Source: Edaphochlamys debaryana (taxonomy: Eukaryota; Chlorophyta; Chlorophyceae; Chlamydomonadales). Taken from it: DNA of 64,000 bases. Shown piece by piece: positions 22,955 through 36,900 of this stretch. The notes beneath the pieces are model-generated. The model worked only from the letters and a program-made list of their open reading frames with translations. It did not search any database and was not told where the DNA came from. The stretch's first letter is position 1, and each line of letters starts with the position of its first letter. The DNA lies in NCBI GenBank assembly GCA_016858145.1, contig JAEHOE010000178.1:143918-207917 (forward strand). Reading direction: 5' to 3'. Made by a program: the position numbers and the translations under genes.

Positions 22955-25900
22955 ATGCAGCCGATGCAGCGAGCCCTGGCTGGGCAGCGCCTGCCCGTTC
23001 CTGCCTCCTATAGCAAAACCATAAGCCGAGTTCGTGTCCGTGGCGGCGCGGTGAAGCGCCAGCTGGCAACGCTCCAGCGCACCCGAGGTGAGCTTCGATT
23101 TTCCAACGCAAGTCAACCCGCGCCCCGCAGCCTGCTCGCCACGCGGCTCTACGTAGGCTGCTCCGTTTTGTACTGTGGGAGACAACCTCCGAGACTGACT
23201 TGGGAGGAAGTAGCCGAGAGCGCGCGCAGCGCCGATCCGCCTTTGAAGGCGTTATGAACCCCTGAGGCGCCGAACCGAGCGCACGGGGTAGTACGCCCCA
23301 GCGTTTATCTATGGAGTCGGCTAACAGGACCCCTCGCTTGTCTGCTTTCGGTCGCAGGGCCATCCGATGATTCCTGTGACGTCGTGCTGAGTTCTGGCTT
23401 CCTCGCCTTTGCTGGCCACGCTGGGTTCTTGAAAGCGATCGAGGAGGTGTGTTGGGCTCACGTCCAGGGCTGCAGCAGTCTGCGGCGTCTCTTGGACTGT
23501 CCGCGGCGGGGTTTGTGGCTCAACCCTTGTCGCTGCTGGCTCTGGAGACGTGCGCGACAGCGTTGCTCACATTTCACTCTTGGGGGCCCGGCGCAGGCTG
23601 GCGTTCCGGTCGGCGGAGTAATGGGCACCAGCGCGGGCGCGCTGACCGGCAGCCTCTACTGCGCTGGCTACACGCCCGAGCAGGTGCGCTGGCGCGTTGC
23701 GAGTTGCTTGCGCCCACAACCGCCAGCCGAAACCGCGACTTTGCGGCGAATCGCGCCATCAGCGTGACCATGCCCGCCGCGGGCTACGCCACAAGGCCCG
23801 CCAACTGCCACAAGTGGTCCGGGGTCCCCTAGGTGTTCACTGCAACCCGCAGTGGAAGACACGCTCATCCCCCACAAGACCCTAGCCCTCGCCGGGCGCT
23901 GAGGCACGCCGTGCCGACGCCCGTACCGCTCTCTGCACTACCCCATGCGAACACGCGCCCCGTGCTCCAGCCTTAGCACGGGATCAGTTCACGCTGTCCT
24001 CAATGCCAATCGCTACTTCCCGCCTGTCCGCCGCCTGCAGATTGCGCACTACCTGTCAGAGCAGCCGCCTGCGGCGCTCCTGCGGCCGGGGCAACCCTGG
24101 CGGGGCGGGGCACTGAGCCTCGAGGGCGTCATTGAGCGGCTGCGGGAGCTGCTCCCCCCGACGTGAGTTTGGAATGCAGGGGCCCCAGGGCAGAAGGTGG
24201 TGGCGTCGATGTTAGGGTTACAGGGGGCCCAGGGCAAAAGGCCGTGGCGTTGGCATTTGCGCGCAGAACTGCACGGTGGTGGAGCGCTCTCCAGTCTCCT
24301 CCACCCCGCTTCATCCTCCTTGCCCCCCGCCTCTCCACCCCAACTCCGCCTCCCCTCCACCCCCCCTCTCCCCAGCTTCGAGGACCTGCCCCGCGAGTTC
24401 GCGGTGGGCGTGGTGACGGCCGACGGCCAGCACCTGCTCATCGACAGCGGGCCGCTGCCCGAGGCGGTGGCGGCATCGGCGGCCATCCCCGTCATTTTCG
24501 AGGCCGTGGATGTGCCCGGGGGTGAGCGGGCGGCACAGGGCAAGGGAGCTCAGGCAGAAAAGGCGGGCTGGCGATTCGTCCGAGCTCTTCAAGGGTCGGG
24601 GCTGGGTCACTGGGGTGGGGTCGAGCGTTGTCGGCGTTGAGTTGCGGAGTGGGAGGGCAGGGCAGGGGTCCCTGTCGTAGGCGCGGCTCCCGTATGCTGA
24701 AGGGCTGAAGCGTCGAGGCCTGTGCACAACGGGTGCGGGCTGGTTGACCCCTCTCCTGACGAGTACGTGAACCAGAAGGGGACGGGATTTCGCGCCTGAG
24801 CCGAGTGCTGTCCCCTCATGCTGGCATGTCCTTCACCATCCCCTCAGGGCACTCCCGGTACGGCCCCTTCAAGGACGGGGGCATCGTGGACCGAGTGGGG
24901 CTGCGCGCGTGGCGGGACAGGCGGAGGGCGCAGGTGAGGGCCCTACCGTAGGGGACGGTTGTGGGTCTAGGACGGTACGGCCACCTTTCGATGCATCTGA
25001 GCCGCTCGCCATGGGCAGCTCCTTCTTCATAGCATGTGAGGTTGGAAGGGCCGGTTGCAGGCTCTCCGCAGCTACCTGTGGCGTTGCGCAAACTGTTGCC
25101 ATGACTCACATCGGTCCGGCGTCCTGCCCCCGTGCCCCTGCAGCTCATGGAGATGCACGGCACCACTGCCGTACAGCCGCCCACGTGTCTGGTGCACGTG
25201 ATTGAGCGCAGCTCGGCCTTCTCTGGCGCGGATGACGTCAGCAGCATGGGTGAGGCGGGGGCGCGGGCATGGGACCGGGGGTTGCCTGACGGGCAGCTGG
25301 AGCGTGGACTCTGGCGAGGGGCGCGGGAACTGGGCTGGGGCTCGGGGGCGCAGCTCGTCCGTCGGGTCTTTCCCGGCGAAGCGGTGAAAGGAGACGAACA
25401 TATGTGGTTGATTATGTGCCTGTTTGGGCAGGAAGTCCTGTCGGGCCCTACCGCGACGCTAATAACATCAGCACCGCATCAGCCCCACCCTTGCCTTGAC
25501 GCGCACCCACATCACCCCGCCGACCCCGCCTTGCAGGCGAGCACAACATCGTGGTCGTCAAGTCGCCCCGCGCCCAGGCCAACTTCTTTGACCTGGGCTC
25601 CTTCAGCGAGAACATGGCGGCCGCCGTGGAGCGCGCGCGGCCCAAGCTGGAGCCCATTGCCCGCAGCAGCAGCAGCAGTGCGCTGTCGGCGTCTTCCAGC
25701 CATGTCAGCAGCAGCAACGGGAACGGCAACGGGAACGGCAACGGGCGGTCGGGGTCCCCGCCGCACGGGCACGCGAACGGGGCCGCGGTCAACGGAGCTG
25801 CGGTCAACGGAGCTGTGGTCAACGCGACCGCCGTATACCTGAACGGCAACGGCCACGTGAACGGCTACGCCAACGGTCATGCCAACGGCCACGCAAACGG

Positions 25901-25991
25901 GCACGTAAACGGCCACGCGAACGGGCACGCAGCAAAGCCGGCAGCGGAGGTGACGGTGGGCGAGGGCGCCGTCGCGCGGGCCTCCTCCTAG
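22955..25991 (+). CDS. Patatin-like phospholipase
   Basis: Eight exons: 22955-23087, 23358-23446, 23597-23683, 24041-24162, 24376-24521, 24848-24933, 25144-25249, 25537-25991. Phases agree throughout; 407 aa. Residues 1-44 are rich in Arg, Ser, Thr and Gln with almost no acid, which fits an organelle transit peptide. The patatin fold begins at CDVVLSSGFLAFAGHAGF (the oxyanion-loop region). The nucleophile elbow GTSAG is at residues 84-88 (Ser86), and KDGGIVDR holds the dyad aspartate (about Asp202). Family members hydrolyse acyl esters of phospho- or galactolipids. The last exon adds a Ser-rich stretch and a long Asn-Gly/Ala-Asn-Gly-His repeat unrelated to catalysis. Start: first ATG before a GTGAGC donor; the upstream context does not decide it. 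Confidence 0.88.
25715..25935 (+). repeat. AACGGx-based minisatellite coding NGNG and ANGH repeats
   Basis: Six- and twelve-base units (aacggg, gccaacggccac and variants) encode GNGNGNGN, then AVNGA repeats, then ANGHANGHANGHVNGH at the C-terminus of the patatin-like protein. All units keep the frame, so length changes leave the gene intact. Confidence 0.85.
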
Positions 25992-27957
25992 GCAACCCCG
26001 TCCTGCCGGCGGCGGGGCGGGCTTGCAACGCAGATGCCCGTGCGCCGGTCGGTCGGCTGCTGCTGGAGGGTCAAGGCCGGAAGCCGTCGGGCCCTGGTGA
26101 GGGTCCATCTGTGGCCTGCAATCTGCCTGAACAGCCTTCGAGCTGGAAAGGCCGAACAGAGGTGACACTGTAGCTGGGTGGGGCCGGGTTTGGTGTTCGT
26201 TGGTGCTTGAATTAATGGTTGCGGGCTGGCGGGCTAGGGGCACGCACGTTAGGACCACCGGGGAAGCAAGGCCTCAGGGCTGGGCTGCGATCCCTCGTTC
26301 GCTGCGCGAGGGCCGGACAGGCAGCGTTTTAGAGGGGTGGTGGGTGGCGGTTGAAGGTTGAAGGTGATTGGCTGAACCCGCAGACGGTTGGTTAGCGGCG
26401 GGCGATAGGGCCCGCACTGGCCTCGGAACTAGGCTCCTGTACGACATTAATTGCAGCGGCTGACATAGTACGGCAAAAGGGACAGCGCCCTCGTCCATCG
26501 CTGAGGGACCCTTGCAGGCGACGAAGGGTCCCCGGGCGCAGTCCTCCGTACATGCCTGTGTGTGAGAGAGAGAGCGTGCCTTACAGCCTTTTGTCGAGTG
26601 TTAAGAGAGCGAAGAGAGAACCACGAAGAAGCGACGGTTTGCTACGGTTGCGTTTACTGCTGCATTATTCCGGGCCGGCAAAAGAAGCAGGCGTGTAACA
26701 TGGTGGAGGGGCTATTGCAGGCCGGCTGGCGATTGATTGGCCGGAGGCTTGATCAAGTGATGAGGGGAGGCGGGGGTCATGCTGTGTAGCCCCTAGGGAG
26801 GCGATAGTGCATCGCCGCTTCGTGGTCGGCTAGGGACCGAGCGCTGGGCGTTGGATTTGGTTGGCAAGGGTTGACGTGTTGCGGGCAGTTGGTAACTGCG
26901 GGGGTCCGTTATGCTTGAGGCGCGGCGTGTGCGGCACACAGGAGCACCGCACATTTACGCGGGTTACGGACCAGAGCCGGGTTATGGGCGAGGCACAGAG
27001 GCAGAGCAAAGCCGGAGTGGGAATGCAAGAGCGCCCAATGCTGGTATCGATGCGAGGAGCGGGTGGGCGGTCGTGAACGTCGTGTGTCAACTCGAGTTTG
27101 AGTGACAGGGCTGCCACATGAGCCGGTGGTGGCTTTCTCGGTGATTCGTACCGGTAGCTAGCTCTTGAGTGCTGGCCGCTGTCAGGTAGCGCCTGGGCCG
27201 CAGCACTGCATTGCGGGCCTGAGGGGCGGTCAGAGCGCAGTTGCTTATCTTGAGCGCCGGGCGGTATGTGGCGGGTGCAGCCTCGTGCAATCTGCCCACC
27301 CCGGTATTGCTTTTGCCGCGGGCCCCCTTTCGCAATCGGCCGGCATTGGCCGGGGCGGCCCTCGGTTATGTTACCTCGTAGCCGTTGTGCGGGGCTGGGG
27401 ATCTGTGGTTGGGGCCGCCGTTCCTGCGGCCTGCGTCATTAGGCTACCCGGCCGCGGCTGTGTCCATAACTGTCGTGAGAGTCCGGACATCCGCAAACTA
27501 GGCTGTTGGCAAGATGGTGAGACCAGTGCATGGTCGCATGCCTTCATTTGAGGCCTGGAGCTTCTCCAGCCGTTCCTATGCAAGGATCTACGGCGAGGCT
27601 ATGTAAGGATCTATGGCGAGTCAAAAGGCAGGAGGCTTCCCGAGTGAAGAGGCCTGGCATGTGTGTCCCTCCTGGCTGTGCCCTGGCACGGAGAGTCCTG
27701 CGTGAACTGTCCACCCATCTGCCTCCAAGCCGATTGTGGCCTGGCAAGCTCATGCCATGCAAAATCTCAGTCCATACACCGAATCCTCAATCGAGCGCAC
27801 TGCCTTCAGTCCCGGGTCACGATCAGGCCGAAGCTTGTGCCCCACGTGTCCCAAACGCCTTTGCCCCTAGAATCCATACCTGGGATCACTTTGACACCGT
27901 CACAGTTCCGACACGCCACCCGCTAGCCCCCATAGACCCGAGCATGGAGACCCCGAG
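25992..27957. other. Convergent intergenic region (patatin and BLD10 3' ends)
   Basis: No gene recognised. A TGTAA pentamer, the usual chlorophycean poly(A) signal, is at 26694-26698 on the plus strand and could serve the patatin gene. A near-tandem pair (gcaaggatctacggcgaggc / gtaaggatctatggcgagtc) is at about 27580-27622. Confidence 0.4.
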
Positions 27958-30900
27958 CTACCGCCGCGAGGGCTGGCCCACGCTCGCGCTCTCCTCGAAC
28001 CCCCCACCGCCGCCACCATGCCCGCCCCTGCCGCCGCCGCCGCCGCCCTGCTGGCTGCCCGTCGACGACGCGGCGGCAGCCTGCGCCGCCAGGGCCGTGA
28101 TGCTGCTGAGCGATGCTGTCGTACTGTCGTACTCGGCCTGGATCCCGGCCATCTCTGCGCTCATGGCGGACAGGGTCGCGCGAGCGCGGGAGGTGGCCTC
28201 GTCCAGGGCGGCCTTCTCCCCCTCCAGGGCGTCCACCTGGGTCTGAGGGGCAGAGGGGAGGAGGGGGACAGGACACGGGGGATGAGGACGTATGTGAGGC
28301 AGGGCAGATTGACGTATTCAATCAAAAGACTTCGAGCGCAGGTATGCAGGTATGCAGGATTCTCGCCCGAGGCGCTGTCACCTATGGGAGCCCAGACTTG
28401 CTCCCGCGGCTGCCCCCGTGTCTGTCGTACCTGGAGGTCCCGCAGCCGGCGGCTGACCGCCACCGCCGCGCCCTCGCCGTGCGCTGCCGCCGCCCGCTGC
28501 GCCGCCTCCTCCCCCGCCGCCCCTTCGATGGACGACAGCAGCTCCAGGAAGTCCCGCTCCGCCTGCCGCCGCCGCCCTTGCTCGTCCTGCGGTTAGATCG
28601 CCGAACACGCGGGCGGTTGGCGGTTAGCGGTTACCGCAACCTTCAGAGGACACACGGCGCAAGGGGTGGTGCGGCTGGGGGCCCGGGCCGGGGCCAGGGC
28701 CGTGGAGGCTGCCGTACAGCCGTACCTTGAGCTGCGCCTGCAGGCGGGTGGCCCCCGCCGCCGCCTCCTGCTCCGCCGCCTGCTGCCGCCGGGCTGCGGT
28801 GGCCACGTGCTGCCGAGCGGCCGCCACCTGGGGGCGCGGGGCGTGGGGTATGGGCAAGAGGCGTGGGGCGTGGGCGAGGGCTTTGGCGGGCGGTTGCAGT
28901 GAGCCCCCATTCAACCAGGTGCGGAGGTGAGGACTCAACCAAGTCCGGACGTGTCTTGCAGCCCGCTGCACCTCGGCCCCAGTCACCACCCACCACCCAG
29001 CCCCACGACTTCCCCCTGCCCCACCTCTGCCGCCAGCGCCGCCTTGTCCTGGTCCAGTCGGGCCACCAGCTCCACCAGGCGCCGGTGCTCGGACTGGGGT
29101 GGGGCGGGGACAGCGGGGGTGGGGTGGGGTGAGGTGCAGGAAGGGCAAGGTTCAAGGAGGACTGGCCCAGGGGGTGCGGTGGGGGAAGGTGCAGGGAGGC
29201 AGGTAAAAGAGACAGGCTGACGTGGGACTACGCGTGACGCCAGGACGGAAGGCTGGCCCAGCAGCCCAGGTGCGGCCAGGCCCAACGCCAGTCCCGCCTG
29301 CTGGGTGCCACCGGTACTATCAGACACACCACCTCCACCACCGCGCCAGCCCCACCTGCAGCGCTGCCAGCTCGTTCTGTGCCGCCGACAGCAGCGACTC
29401 CTGCTGCCGGCACGTGTCCTGGAGCTGCGGTCGGGAGGGTTGAGGCGGTGGGGGGCGGCGGGGAAGGAATGAGGCGGGCGGCCAACAGAGGGAGGCAGCA
29501 GGACCCCGTTCAGGCACGGCCGCAGTATACCCACGGCCGCACGGCACGGCACCTAGGTTGCAAGCCCGAGGACAGCAGCCCCGCACTGGACGTCTCCGCC
29601 GCATCCATGGCGCCGCAGGGACGCCTGCACCTAACGCAGGACCCTCATCACCCTGCGGGTTCCCTGTTCCCCCCGCTGCGCCCCCACCCACCGTCCTCAG
29701 CTCCTGCATCAGCTCCCCATTGCGCCGCTCCAGCTCCGCCACGCGGCCCCGCAGCGCCCCCACCGAGCCGCCGGGGTCGCCCGCGCCCGCGCCCGCAGCA
29801 CCCGCGCCGCCTCCCGGCCCCCCATGCTGCTGCTGGTGCTGTGCGGCCTCGAGCGCTGCGCGCATGCGGCCTGCCTCCTGCACCGCCGCGTCCCGCTCCG
29901 CGGACAGGCGGGAGACCAGGGCAGCCTGGGGGGCACCGGGTGGGTGGTGGTGGAGCTGGAAGGGGGGCGCATGGGTGAAAATGGGCAGGTGCTCCTTCCT
30001 ACCGCCTCACTCCGTTTAAGGTGCCGCCTTGCTCTGGCGCCGCGTCAGATGCAGCCCTGCAGGCCCGCAGCTTCGACCGCGCGCAGGCCGGTCTGAAGCG
30101 CGGCGCCGATTCCCACCCAGGCTCGACACCTCATTCCACGGAGGTGTGCACGGGCCCCACCCTAACCCCTTCACATGTCCCGCCCCACTCCCTCGTCCCC
30201 CACTGCCCCTCTCCCCCAGCATCCATGCTCTGAGTCCGTTGACAATCCACACCCCACCCCTTTTCAACCCCCATTCCCACGCCCTCGCCCCCCACGGCCC
30301 CTCTTCCCACACCCACCCACCTGGTCCTTGACGGCGCTGGCCGCGCTGCTGGCCTGCCCCGCCAGCGCCGCCACGGAGGTGGCCGACCGCGCCTCCAGCT
30401 GGGCGGTGGAGGCGGCCAGGGCCAGGGCCTCCTGGCGCAGGCGGGACAGCTCGCGGTCCTGGGGGTCGTGGGGAGGGGTTGAGGGGGAGGGGAGGGGTGG
30501 GGAGGGGGATTGAGGGGAGGGTGGTTGAGGGGAGGGTGGTTGGGGGGAGGGTGGTTGAGGGGAGGGGGTTGAGGGAGGGGGCAGGAGAGGAACGGAGCGG
30601 CGAACGTGCTGGAGGGTGGTAGGAAGGCAATGCAAGCCCACATGGGTTACTGCATGCGTGCCGTGGGCTGCGTGCGAGGGGGCCCACCTGCACCTCCCGC
30701 GATGCGGCCAGCGATGCCACCTGGTGGGTGAGCGACGTGACCTGGCGAGGGGCGGGAGGAGATGAGAAAGCGTGGGGACAGTCCGGGTGATGAACACGCA
30801 GCAACGGGGGCACCCGCAGCCTGGATGGTCGCCCCAGTCGCCTGCCCCATCCAAGCACACGACACCGCCCCTGTCTCTGCCCCATCAGTCCCCCCGCCCC

Positions 30901-33900
30901 ATCCATCCCCCCTCTCCAACCGCACCTGCTCCTCCAGCGCCCGGTTCCTCTCCGCCATGACCCCCAGCTGCCCCCCGCTGCGGTCCACCGCCAGCTCGGA
31001 GCGGAACTCGCGCGCGCGCATGCCCGCCAGCAGGCCCTCCAGCTCGGCCACCCTGGGGGTTGGGGGGGGGGAGAGGGGGGCGTTGAGGTGAGGTTTTTCG
31101 CTTCCCGGGATGTCGGCGTGGAAGGTGAGGGCGGGCAGAGCTGTAGGTCCGCAACACCCGGAAGTTGCGCACCTGCTCCGCTCGTGCGTGAGGCGCTGCG
31201 TGAGGCTGTTGGCCTCCGCCGCGGCGTCGTCCAGCCGGGCCCGGGCGATGGCCACCTGCGGGGGGTGGAGGGGAGGGGTGAACGGAAGCACATGAGATGA
31301 CACGAGAGATATTGAGAGGGCTCAGGCGACCCCGAGCCCAGGCGCGGGCGAGTCCCCACGAGCTCCAGCTCTCACTGCCTGCCGCTGGGGACCACGCGCC
31401 CACGGGTTGCTCTTTTCCCTTCATCGCGCCGCCCCCTCCCCTCCTCGCGCCCTGAGGGTGGGTTACCCACCTGGCTGTCCAGCGATGCCACCTGGCGCTG
31501 CAGCTCCTCGCGGTGCCGCTCCAGGCCCAGACGCACCTGGGGGGAAGGGGTGAGAGGGGGGGGAGGATGGGTTTGGGACTTTGGGGGCGTGGGTTGGTGT
31601 GATTGGGTGCGGACGGAGAGATTGAGCCGTGTATACGGAAGTTGAGAGGTACGGGGCCAATACCGGTAAGAGGCATGACGAGACAGCAGCAGGCGCGCAC
31701 CAGCAGTCCTGAACGTCCCCGCATCCCGCCCCACGCTGCCCCGCGTCGCACCCATGCCCGGCCCGCCCCGCCCCCGCCCCACCCCACCGCACCTGCTGCC
31801 CCGCGCGTATCTCCTCCAGCAGCCCCTCCCGCTGCCGCACCAGCTCCTCCCCGTCCGCCTCCGCCTGGGACAGCTGCCGGCTGAGCGCGTCCACCTGCCG
31901 CTCAAAGGCCTGGGGGGGGGGTGCGGAGGCAGTGGTGAGTGGTGCATGGGCTCGAGGGTGGAGGCAGTGGTAGCAGGCAAGGTACCGGTATGTTTGTCGC
32001 GGGCAGGGCAGCGGGCGGGCGCCTCCCAATCTTCCAGGGCCCGGGGCCGCCCGTATCGTATGCCCTCAACCCCACCCTGCCGTACGCTGCCGTACCTGCA
32101 GGTCCATGACGTACTGGTTGATGGTGGCCTGCGCCGATCGCTGCGACTCCGTCAGACTGGATACCTCGGCGGCCTTGGCCTGGGGGTGAGGGCGGGGGCA
32201 GCGAGTGAGGAAGGGGTTCAGAGCAAGGCATGAGGAAAGCAGGGGGCGTATGGAGTAGCGCCTCTTATCGGTGACGCACTCCCGTGCCGCGCCCACCCCG
32301 GTCAGCTCCACCCCCCACCCCCTCACCTGCAGTGCCGCCTCCCGCATGGCCCCCTCCCGCTCCAGCGCCCCGTAGCCGCTCTGCAGCCTGGGGGGGGCGG
32401 AGGGCAGGGGGAGCGCCGGGTCGTCCACGGGGAGGGCAGGGGCACAAGTACAGATACCGTAGGCGAGCCACCGCGCCCCCCGAATGCCACCGCCACCAGG
32501 GCGCAGCTCCCACACGCAACCTCGTCCCCTGCCTTAAGCCCACCCCGCCCCTCCATCGGCCCCCACCCGCCTGCACGCCCCCCCTGCGGTGCGCCCCCAC
32601 CCTCCAGCACGCCCCCACCCTCCTGCGCTTCCCACCTGTCCGCCCCCTCCCTTCCACCCTCCGCTACCCACCCCCCATCCTCCTCCCACCGGCCCCCACC
32701 TGCGGTGCTCCGCCGCCAGCCCCTCGTACACGCGGCGCAGGTCCTCCGCCTCCGCCTCCTTGGCCCGCAGCAGCTGCTCCGCCTGCCCCAGCCGCCCGCC
32801 CAGGCGCCGGGCCTCCTCCGCGGCTGAGTCGCGCTGCGCTGCGGCGGTGGCCAGCTCGCTGCTCACCACCTAGGGGTTCGAGGGGGGCAGAAGGGAGGGG
32901 TGGTGTAGGGGATGAGGAGGATGGACAATGGGGTGCAGTGAGGAGACGGGGACCCGCGACAGAGAGGCCTGCGAAGGCCCTGAGCCCTCACGCATGAGCG
33001 CCCGCGAGCTCCTAGCCAGAATCAACCGCCCCCTCCCCCACCTGGTTCTCCCGCACCAGCGCCTCCAGGTCCTCGCTGACCGCCCGCAGCTCCTCCCGCA
33101 GCGCCTCGCCCTCCCCCGCCAGCGCCCGGGAGCTCTCCAGCGCGGCCCCCAGCTGCCGCCGCAGCCCCTCCGCCTCCGACTCGCCCTCGCGCGCACGGGC
33201 GTCCGTGTGGGCCAGGCGGCCCTCGGCCAGCGCCAGCATCCTAGGAGGGGGGGCATGGGAGGAGTGGGAGGGGGGTGTTGGTCTGGATCATGACCCCAGG
33301 GGGTGCGAGCGGTGGTAGGGTGGGCGCAACAGCGTGGGCAGGCAGGTCGTTGGCCAGAAAGCAGCATGCGGAGCTTTCGTGGGCGTTGAGCAGCGGGTCA
33401 GGACGGATGGAGTAGACCCTCCAGACTGGTGGTCCGGCCCCGCACCTGGCCGACTCGTCCGCCGCCGCCTGTGTGGCCGCCAGCTGCTGCTGCAGCGCCG
33501 CCAGCTGCTCGGCCTTGGAGTCCAGCTCGGACTGGGGGGTTGGGGGGCGGGGGAGGGATAGGGAAGGTGCGCGTGGTGGTTGCACCATGCATGAGCGCGA
33601 GGCGCAAGCACCAGCCGCTGCATCCGCAGCTTTCCTTCCTTTCGCCAACTCCCGCACTCCTGTTACCCCCCCCCCCTAATGGCATCCTCCATGGCACCAG
33701 ACGCGCCCCCGGACTCCCGGACTCCCGCCTCCCAGCTCTTTCTCCGTTCCTTTCCCCAAGGCCCGCACTCTTGCCGCCCCCACCCCCCGCACCTGCAGCC
33801 CGTCCCTGTCTCCGTCCATCTGCCTCAGCAGCCCCCGCAGCTGCTCCGCCTCGGCCCGCCAGCCCGCCGCCTCGTCCTGCCGCGCCGCCAGCTCCCCGGT

Positions 33901-36900
33901 GAGGTCCGCCAGCCGCATCTCGGCGGCACGCAGGTCGGCGGACATGGCCTGGGGGGGGGGGCGGTGGATGGAGTGGGGAGGAGGGAAGGGTGGTCAATCT
34001 TGAATCTCGCCACAGCAGCTCCCTTGCCACCCTTCAACGGCAAGCCCGCTCCAACCCTCAGCTGGTCCGTTCCGCTCCTCAACCCACGCCGACTATCCCC
34101 TCTACCCACGGGCCCAGCCCTCCCCCTCCCGCCCTCCCACCTTGAGGTTGGCCATGTACTCCTGCACCGTGGCGTCCCCCCGCAGGCTGAGCGTGGTCAG
34201 CTGCTCCACCTCGCCCCGCCGCGCCTCCGCCTCCCGCCGCGCCTCCGCCAGCGCCTCCTCCAGGGAGCGCAGGGCGGAGGCGTCGGAGTCACGGGCGGAG
34301 CGGAGCTGAGGTGGGGGAAGGGGAGGGTGGATGAGGTGAGGTGAGGTGAGGGTGGTAGAGGGAGTGTGAGGTTAGCGGCTGAAGGGGGCGGGTTGCCCAT
34401 GTCCAACACGGTGGAGCAAAAGGACGCAAAGACGCGTGCCGCTGTCGGCCGCTGCCCAGCTCAATCCCTGCCCCACCCGGGCAACTTCGCGCCACCCCCC
34501 CCCGCCGGCCCCGCCCACCTGCGCCACGTCCTCCTCCAGCTCCGCGCACAGCGCCTCGGCCCGCCGCGCCCGCTCCGCCCACTCCCGCCCCTGCGCCCGC
34601 GCCTCCTCCTCGCGGCCCCGCGCCGCCGCAGCGGCCGCCTCGGCGCCGTCAGCGGCGGCCGCCGCTCGCTCCCGCTCCTCTAGCGCCGCCGCCGCCTGCA
34701 GGGCATGGGCACAAGTGTATCCCTCAGTATGTTCTGTATCCTTTAGCCAGAACCACCTGACTCCGTACACCTGGATGCACCACTCCTCCCGGCCCCACGT
34801 ACCTGCCGCTCCGCAGCCGCCAGCCGCGCCGCCAGCTGCCGTGCGGCGCCGCCCGCCTCGGTGGCGGCGCCCGCCTCCGCCGCCAGCTGGTCCCGCAGGG
34901 AGGCCAGGTCGCCCGCCGCCACTCGGGCGTCCACCATGGCACGGTCCCGCTCCGCCTGCAGGTAGGTTTGGGGTGGGTGGAGGGTGGGGTTGCAAGGAGC
35001 AGGGTTCGTTCCGCAAGGCCGTTCCCACACATTTGCCGGGTGAGCCATGGAGGTATCATCCTTCACGTAACGCCCCCAAGTCGCAGCTGCCACCCCCAAC
35101 CGCATCACCGCACCTCGGCACCCTTGAGGGCCTTGCTGGTGGCCTCCAGCACCGCCTCCGCCTCCCGCAGCTGCGCCCGCGCCGCCGCCTCGGCCTCCCG
35201 CGCCGCCTCCGCCTCGCGCCGCGCCTCCCTTGAGCTGCACTCGTGCCGGGCCTGCCCCTCCACCGCCGCCGCCGCGGCTGCCCGCAGCCGCACGGCCTCC
35301 GCCTCTGCCTCCGCGGCCGAGGCGAGGGCGCGCCGGGCCTGCTCGCCCAGTTCCTCGCATCGCAGCTGCAGGGCCGACATGCCCGACAGATCGGCGGCGG
35401 AGCCGGCCGCGCGTGCCTCGGCGGTGGCGAGCTGCTTCCTGGCCGCCGCAAGCTGCGTTGCGGAGACAGGGACAACGAGATTCGGCAATGTGTCAAGTAG
35501 GGGACTGCAGGATCTCGTGTCAAGCGCCCTGGCAGCACTGTTTGCCCGTCGGCCTCGCCTACGACGCTCATGCCCCACAAGCGGCCCATTTTCAGCACCA
35601 GCACGCCCTGACCCCCGCCTGGCCCCCACCTGTTCCGCCAGCAGTCCTGCCTCCTGCTGCTGCAGCGCCGCCTGACCGGACAGGCGCTCCAGCTCCAGCT
35701 GGCGGTGCGTGAGGGCGGAGGAGAGTGCATTTTGGGGGGACAGGAGACAGGGTCAGGGCCGTCAGCATCACCCGGGGCCACCAACTGTGCAACCACGCAT
35801 GAACCTCCAGCTGTCCACCTTTCTGCCACCACCATCCGCCACCGTCCCCGATGCGCTCACCTGCAGCTGGTCCCTCGCCGCCCGCAGCTCCTCCGCCGCC
35901 CTGCGCTCCTGCGCCAGCTCCCGCCCCAGCGCCTCGGCCTGCTGCCGGGAGCGGGAGGCGGCGTCCTCGGTGGAGCTGAGGGCGCTGGCGGTGCGCACAC
36001 GGCCCGCGGACACGTCCTGGGGTTGGGAGGAGCGTGGGGGCCGGGGGAGGGGTTGAGGGTCAGGTGCAAGGGGTTTGAGGGGTGGTGCCCCAGCTTCGCA
36101 CCTGGCGCCTGCTCTCCTCTTGCCTGCCTGAGAACCCGACCAGTCAGTGCGCTCCGTGCGAGGTAGCACCTGCATCTGCAGGCGCCTGCTCTTCTCTTGC
36201 CTGCCTGAGTCTACCCGGCCCGTGTCCCCGGAACCCACCTGCAGCTGCTGCCTCAGCGCCGCCGCCTCCTGCTCCAGCGCCGCCTGCCCCGAGCGGGCCA
36301 CGCGCAGCTCCGACTCGAGGCGGGAGGCCGCGGACTGCGCCGCCAGCAGCGCCGAGCGGTCCGTGGCGGCGGAGCGCTCCACAGCCTCCAGGCGCCGCTG
36401 CAGCTCCTCGCACCTGGGACACCGGTAGTGGGCCCAAAGGGAGTGGTCATGGGAGATGGGGGTCGCGTGGCGTAGTGGGCATAGAACTGGGCATGAGGGA
36501 ACGGGCGTCGGCCGGGGGCAGGTGCAGAGTGGCAGGGATTCCGCTACCGCTGGGGCGGAGCGGAGCGGGGCGCACCTGGCTTGGGTTGCCGAGAGCTCCT
36601 GCTCGGTAGACACCATGGCTGCCTGCCTGCCCTCCACCTGGGTCAGGACCTGCGGCCCAGAGGTGGAGGTCGGGGCTCTTAAGCTGTGAGAGGGGCGCCC
36701 AGAGGTGGGAGTGGGGGCTCTCAGTGGCACACGGGTAGACATGGGCCTGTCAACGAGGCCAGCCGGCAACCAGGCAAAGGGAGGGGGGATCACCATGGCT
36801 CTGCTGAACTCCATCGCCAGTGCGAAGAGCCGCACCTTCTCGAGCCGGGTCTGGGCATCCCGCAGCTCCGCACTGCGCGCCGCCAGCTCCACGCCCAGGC

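Noticed and set aside
30016..31359. 447-codon continuous minus-strand frame
   Set aside because: Reads through BLD10 introns; the spliced exon model in other frames gives an uninterrupted coiled coil and correct phases.
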